DNA from: a virus | Strand: one strand, 5' to 3' | IMG/VR virus record: IMGVR_UViG_3300027848_000021 | Coordinates: 1-61,997 of that record | Length of the DNA: 61,997 nucleotides | In this document: positions 59,592 through 61,997 of the stretch, piece after piece | Numbering within the stretch: the stretch's first letter is position 1 | Layout: every line of letters starts with the position of its first letter | Program-made: the position numbers and the translations under genes | Notes under the pieces: generated by a model | Database searches by the model: none | Seen by the model: the letters and a program-made list of their open reading frames with translations, nothing else | What the model was told of the DNA's origin: nothing

Positions 59592-60346
59592 GAACATTTT
59601 CAGTAGTTAGTGACGCTATACGTGACACCCCATACGCCGTAGTCATTTCGGACAACGACAACGTCACGTTCCATGGCCTACATCAACACGGCAGAGAGTG
59701 GGCCGCTATCGCATCGAAGGCCCTGGCGAATGGCGACACCGTAGTTTACCCCGACGGAGTTACGCGAAGTCGGTCTACCGAAATGAGCGAGACTCTGTTT
59801 AAGACCTTTTTCCAATCGAATCAGCCGATGGGGGAGTATGCTCCGGAATCGAGCGGCATAGCAGACGGTTTGCGTAGGCTTTCATTAAACCATAAATCGT
59901 TCCGCGGTAGAACACGCACGCAACAGGCCGAGAAATCGGGTGCTCATAGGATTATGGAGGTTCCGATTCGTGACGTTGGGTCCGGTCAAAAGAAATCCGC
60001 CGTGGCATACAAGGCACGAACATTTAAACTTGACGCCAGAATAAGCTCCTGTATTGGGGAGATTAAGCAAAACGGGTACGGGTTTAGCTCGGAGAACAAC
60101 GTATTTAAACAGCGCTTCCCGAGTACCGCAAGCGAATACGCGTCAGCGGTGATGATGGACACTGGTGGTCAGGGCCCAATGAGGCGATTTGGTCGTTCGG
60201 CTAATGAGCAGATGAAAACGCAGGCGTCTGGCCGGCGGGCTGCCAGGCATGCCAAAATGCTTAGTCGCAATGGGCATCAAGGTGAAGAATCCGGATTGAG
60301 AAAACGAAAAGTTCAGGCCATGCAAAAAAGACTTAGGAAGTTATAA
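59588..60346 (+). CDS. hypothetical basic protein
   Basis: A 252-residue protein that overlaps the previous gene by ATGA. The first 80 residues are mixed alpha/beta; the end is basic with R-R-A-A-R-H-A-K and R-K-R-K-V-Q. No family is recognised. Position before the capsid gene suggests head assembly or DNA-binding function. Confidence 0.55.
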   Translation: MRTFSVVSDAIRDTPYAVVISDNDNVTFHGLHQHGREWAAIASKALANGDTVVYPDGVTRSRSTEMSETLFKTFFQSNQPMGEYAPESSGIADGLRRLSLNHKSFRGRTRTQQAEKSGAHRIMEVPIRDVGSGQKKSAVAYKARTFKLDARISSCIGEIKQNGYGFSSENNVFKQRFPSTASEYASAVMMDTGGQGPMRRFGRSANEQMKTQASGRRAARHAKMLSRNGHQGEESGLRKRKVQAMQKRLRKL

Positions 60347-60348
60347 CC

Positions 60349-60930
60349 ATGTCAAAAAACACAACAGTGACCGGCAAAATTGAGGCACTTCGTTTAGCGG
60401 AACAAATCGGATGCTCCGGTGCGCATCAGCATGACGATGGGGGCTGGATGCCCTGCGTTTCGCATGAAATAATGACCCAACTGTCTAAAAAGGGAAGAAA
60501 AAAGATAGGGAAAAGAAAACGACAAGAATGGGAGATGCTGAGAGAGATGCCGATTGGGTCAATTAGCACCATTGAGGGCGGGGGGCTAGTGTCGGGACCG
60601 GCAATGTCAAAATCCGCCGACTTCAAAGGCCCAGAATCGGTACGGGACAATGACCCCGATGTTTTTCTTGACCCCGAGTCGGCGCGATTTAGGTCACGTC
60701 AACTGGGGTGCATTGGGATAAGCAGGAGGTCTTCGACGTCAGGGAGAATCGTGTGGATGCCTTGCACGAATATGTCAGACTATGCGTCTCGGACTGGTTC
60801 CACCGCACTTGGTCGCCGAAATCAGCGCAGAGCTATGGAGAATGTTGTTCGTACGGTTCTGTCAAGAGAAAAGGCAAAGCTTAAGCGAAAAGTGGTACTA
60901 CACGTAGAGCTAAATCAAAACGAGATTTAG
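60349..60930 (+). CDS. protein with two G-C-x-G ... W-M-P-C motifs
   Basis: A 193-residue protein containing the motif twice: I-G-C-S-G-A-H with W-M-P-C near residues 22-37, and L-G-C-I-G-I with W-M-P-C near residues 121-140. A basic region follows each copy, with G-R-K-K-I-G-K-R-K-R-Q after the first and G-R-R-N-Q-R-R after the second. Paired cysteines suggest a metal site or disulfide. The family is known to me only as phage hypothetical proteins. Confidence 0.6.
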   Translation: MSKNTTVTGKIEALRLAEQIGCSGAHQHDDGGWMPCVSHEIMTQLSKKGRKKIGKRKRQEWEMLREMPIGSISTIEGGGLVSGPAMSKSADFKGPESVRDNDPDVFLDPESARFRSRQLGCIGISRRSSTSGRIVWMPCTNMSDYASRTGSTALGRRNQRRAMENVVRTVLSREKAKLKRKVVLHVELNQNEI

Positions 60931-60967
60931 GATAATTATTTACACACTTTAGTGTTGATAATAAAGT

Positions 60968-61006
60968 AGTTGCACTACGGGAAATTATTCTCTGTTACCG
61001 TATACA
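60968..61006 (+). promoter_or_regulatory. late promoter-like box upstream of the capsid gene
   Basis: AGTTGCACTACGGGAA lies at 60968-60983 and TATACA at 61001-61006, 70 bases before the capsid ATG. The first block matches those before the sheath and chaperone genes. The gap (145 bases) is the second longest in the window and has no gene. Confidence 0.5.
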
Positions 61007-61075
61007 GGTAGGGCTGGGTGCTTACCTAAGCCGGATAGCAAGTCAACCCACCCATTAAAAAAATAGGAGCACAAA

Positions 61076-61997
61076 ATGTCGCAAGACAATGCAAGAGTTA
61101 CCGAGCTGCAATCAGCTCTCCGTGGCAAGATGGCCGACAATAAAGCCATTGCCGATTCATTCGTCGTAGAGAACGGCACCGTCGTTGTATCTACCGAGCA
61201 GAAGTCAGCGTTTGACAAGAACATGACTGACATCAAGGAAATCAAAAGCCTCATCGATGGCATGCAAACAATGGACAGTGTCGACGCGTGGGCATCAGCT
61301 CCAGCAGCGACAGTTGCCGGCGAGTTTGCGGCAGCATCAGCACAAGTCGCTCAGCTTTCGTCACGCGAAATTAAGACTGTTGGCGAACAGTTCCTGGATT
61401 CCCCGGAGTTCAAGTCACTCGCAAACGGCCGTAATGGCGCAAACATGGTTGCCGCATGGCAAGCAAATGCCTCGTTCCATGGCCTGAGCCAGAAGGACGT
61501 TTACACCGCATTGCCAACCGGCACCCCGGGCAGCTTTGGCACAATTCAGCGCGATGCGATGGTGACACCGCCGACACGCACGAAGCGTGTCCGTGACTTG
61601 TTCCCATCCCGCACCACGACAGCCGCGGTCATTGAGTACTTCCGTCAAGTCGGCTTTACTTCTCTCGGAGAAGCAACGACCGTCGGTGGTTCACGTAGTG
61701 CGGTACCGTCGAATGCCGCAGCGGCAGTCGCTCAGCGGACAGCCGATGACTCGGCCTTCGCCGCGAAACCAACATCTGGATTCCAGTTTGTTGGTGAGCA
61801 AGCAGCAGTTCGCACCCTCGCGCACTGGGAAGCTGCACACAGAAACGTTCTCGCCGATGAGCCGCAGTTGCGCTCAATCATCGACAACGAGCTCATGTAC
61901 GGTCTTCGTTTGCTCGAAGACAACCAAATTCTGAACGGCAACGGCTCGGGCGAAAACCTGCGCGGTGTCCTTCAGACACCAGGTATCCAGACCTACA
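61076..61997 (+). CDS. HK97-fold major capsid protein (5' part)
   Basis: At least 307 residues, cut by the window edge. A strong AGGAG ribosome site precedes the ATG. The first 100 residues are helical and charged like an HK97 delta (scaffold) domain, then the capsid core begins: R-D-A-M-V-T-P-P, L-F-P-S-R-T-T-T, V-I-E-Y-F-R-Q-V-G-F, H-W-E-A-A-H-R, L-L-E-D-N-Q-I-L-N-G-N-G-S-G-E-N-L-R-G-V. L-S-S-R lies at residues 94-97 (61355-61366), close to the expected cleavage point. This is the most abundant head protein. Confidence 0.9.
   Translation, partial: MSQDNARVTELQSALRGKMADNKAIADSFVVENGTVVVSTEQKSAFDKNMTDIKEIKSLIDGMQTMDSVDAWASAPAATVAGEFAAASAQVAQLSSREIKTVGEQFLDSPEFKSLANGRNGANMVAAWQANASFHGLSQKDVYTALPTGTPGSFGTIQRDAMVTPPTRTKRVRDLFPSRTTTAAVIEYFRQVGFTSLGEATTVGGSRSAVPSNAAAAVAQRTADDSAFAAKPTSGFQFVGEQAAVRTLAHWEAAHRNVLADEPQLRSIIDNELMYGLRLLEDNQILNGNGSGENLRGVLQTPGIQTY

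Overview
The window is a large part of the genome of a tailed, contractile-tail (myovirus-type) bacteriophage. Evidence: a sheath protein, tube protein, tape measure, gpW/gp25-like wedge, baseplate J and an I-like protein lie together, and an HK97-type terminase, portal, prohead protease and major capsid protein lie to their right. The host is probably an actinobacterium. The support is indirect: a small Cys zinc-finger protein of a type common in actinophages, Ala/Lys-rich histone-like tails, and the Cas4/Rad52/RuvC/ParB/HNH gene set. No tRNA, CRISPR array, integrase or insertion sequence was seen. Genes are tightly packed, many junctions are ATGA or TGATG overlaps, and no intergenic stretch exceeds about 155 bases.

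Layout. (1) 1-5145, plus strand: small, translationally coupled genes, several sharing a D-I-V-A-x-M-R motif and an E-R-L-Q coiled-coil motif; one copy is a pseudogene, and one gene encodes a SLOG-fold protein. (2) 5121-11713, minus strand: a zinc-binding protein, an AT-rich GT60-like glycosyltransferase, fibre and tip proteins, the I-like protein, baseplate J, the gp25-like wedge and a spike protein. (3) 11799-25035, minus: hub, minor tail protein, tape measure with a peptidase M15 domain, tail assembly chaperone with a -1 frameshift, tube, sheath, neck proteins, and two very basic paralogous proteins. (4) 25075-33247, mostly minus: a ParB/PAPS-reductase-like pair, HNH nucleases, a second ParB-like protein, RuvC, Cas4-like nuclease and Rad52-like annealing protein, with one lone plus-strand gene. 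(5) 33286-35619, minus: large terminase interrupted by a LAGLIDADG intein. (6) 35682-61997, plus: membrane protein, portal, a very large protease/pentapeptide-repeat protein, an ArdC/metallopeptidase/helicase protein, an acidic PepSY-like protein, a 2287-residue metallopeptidase/ParB-like protein, five less understood proteins, and the start of the major capsid protein.

Most notable system: the prohead protease is fused to the front of a series of giant proteins of the 'polyvalent protein' kind (ArdC, metallopeptidase, helicase, ParB-like, pentapeptide repeats). A short motif, [K/R]-[L/F]-S-S-G, recurs at the borders of their domains. The related L-S-S-R lies at residues 94-97 of the capsid protein, where HK97-type capsid proteins usually lose their delta domain. 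My inference is that these are capsid-packaged polyproteins cut by the phage's own prohead protease into anti-defence effectors that are delivered with the DNA. The first two giant genes are in the same frame and separated by a single TAA, and the motif straddles the only possible restart codon.
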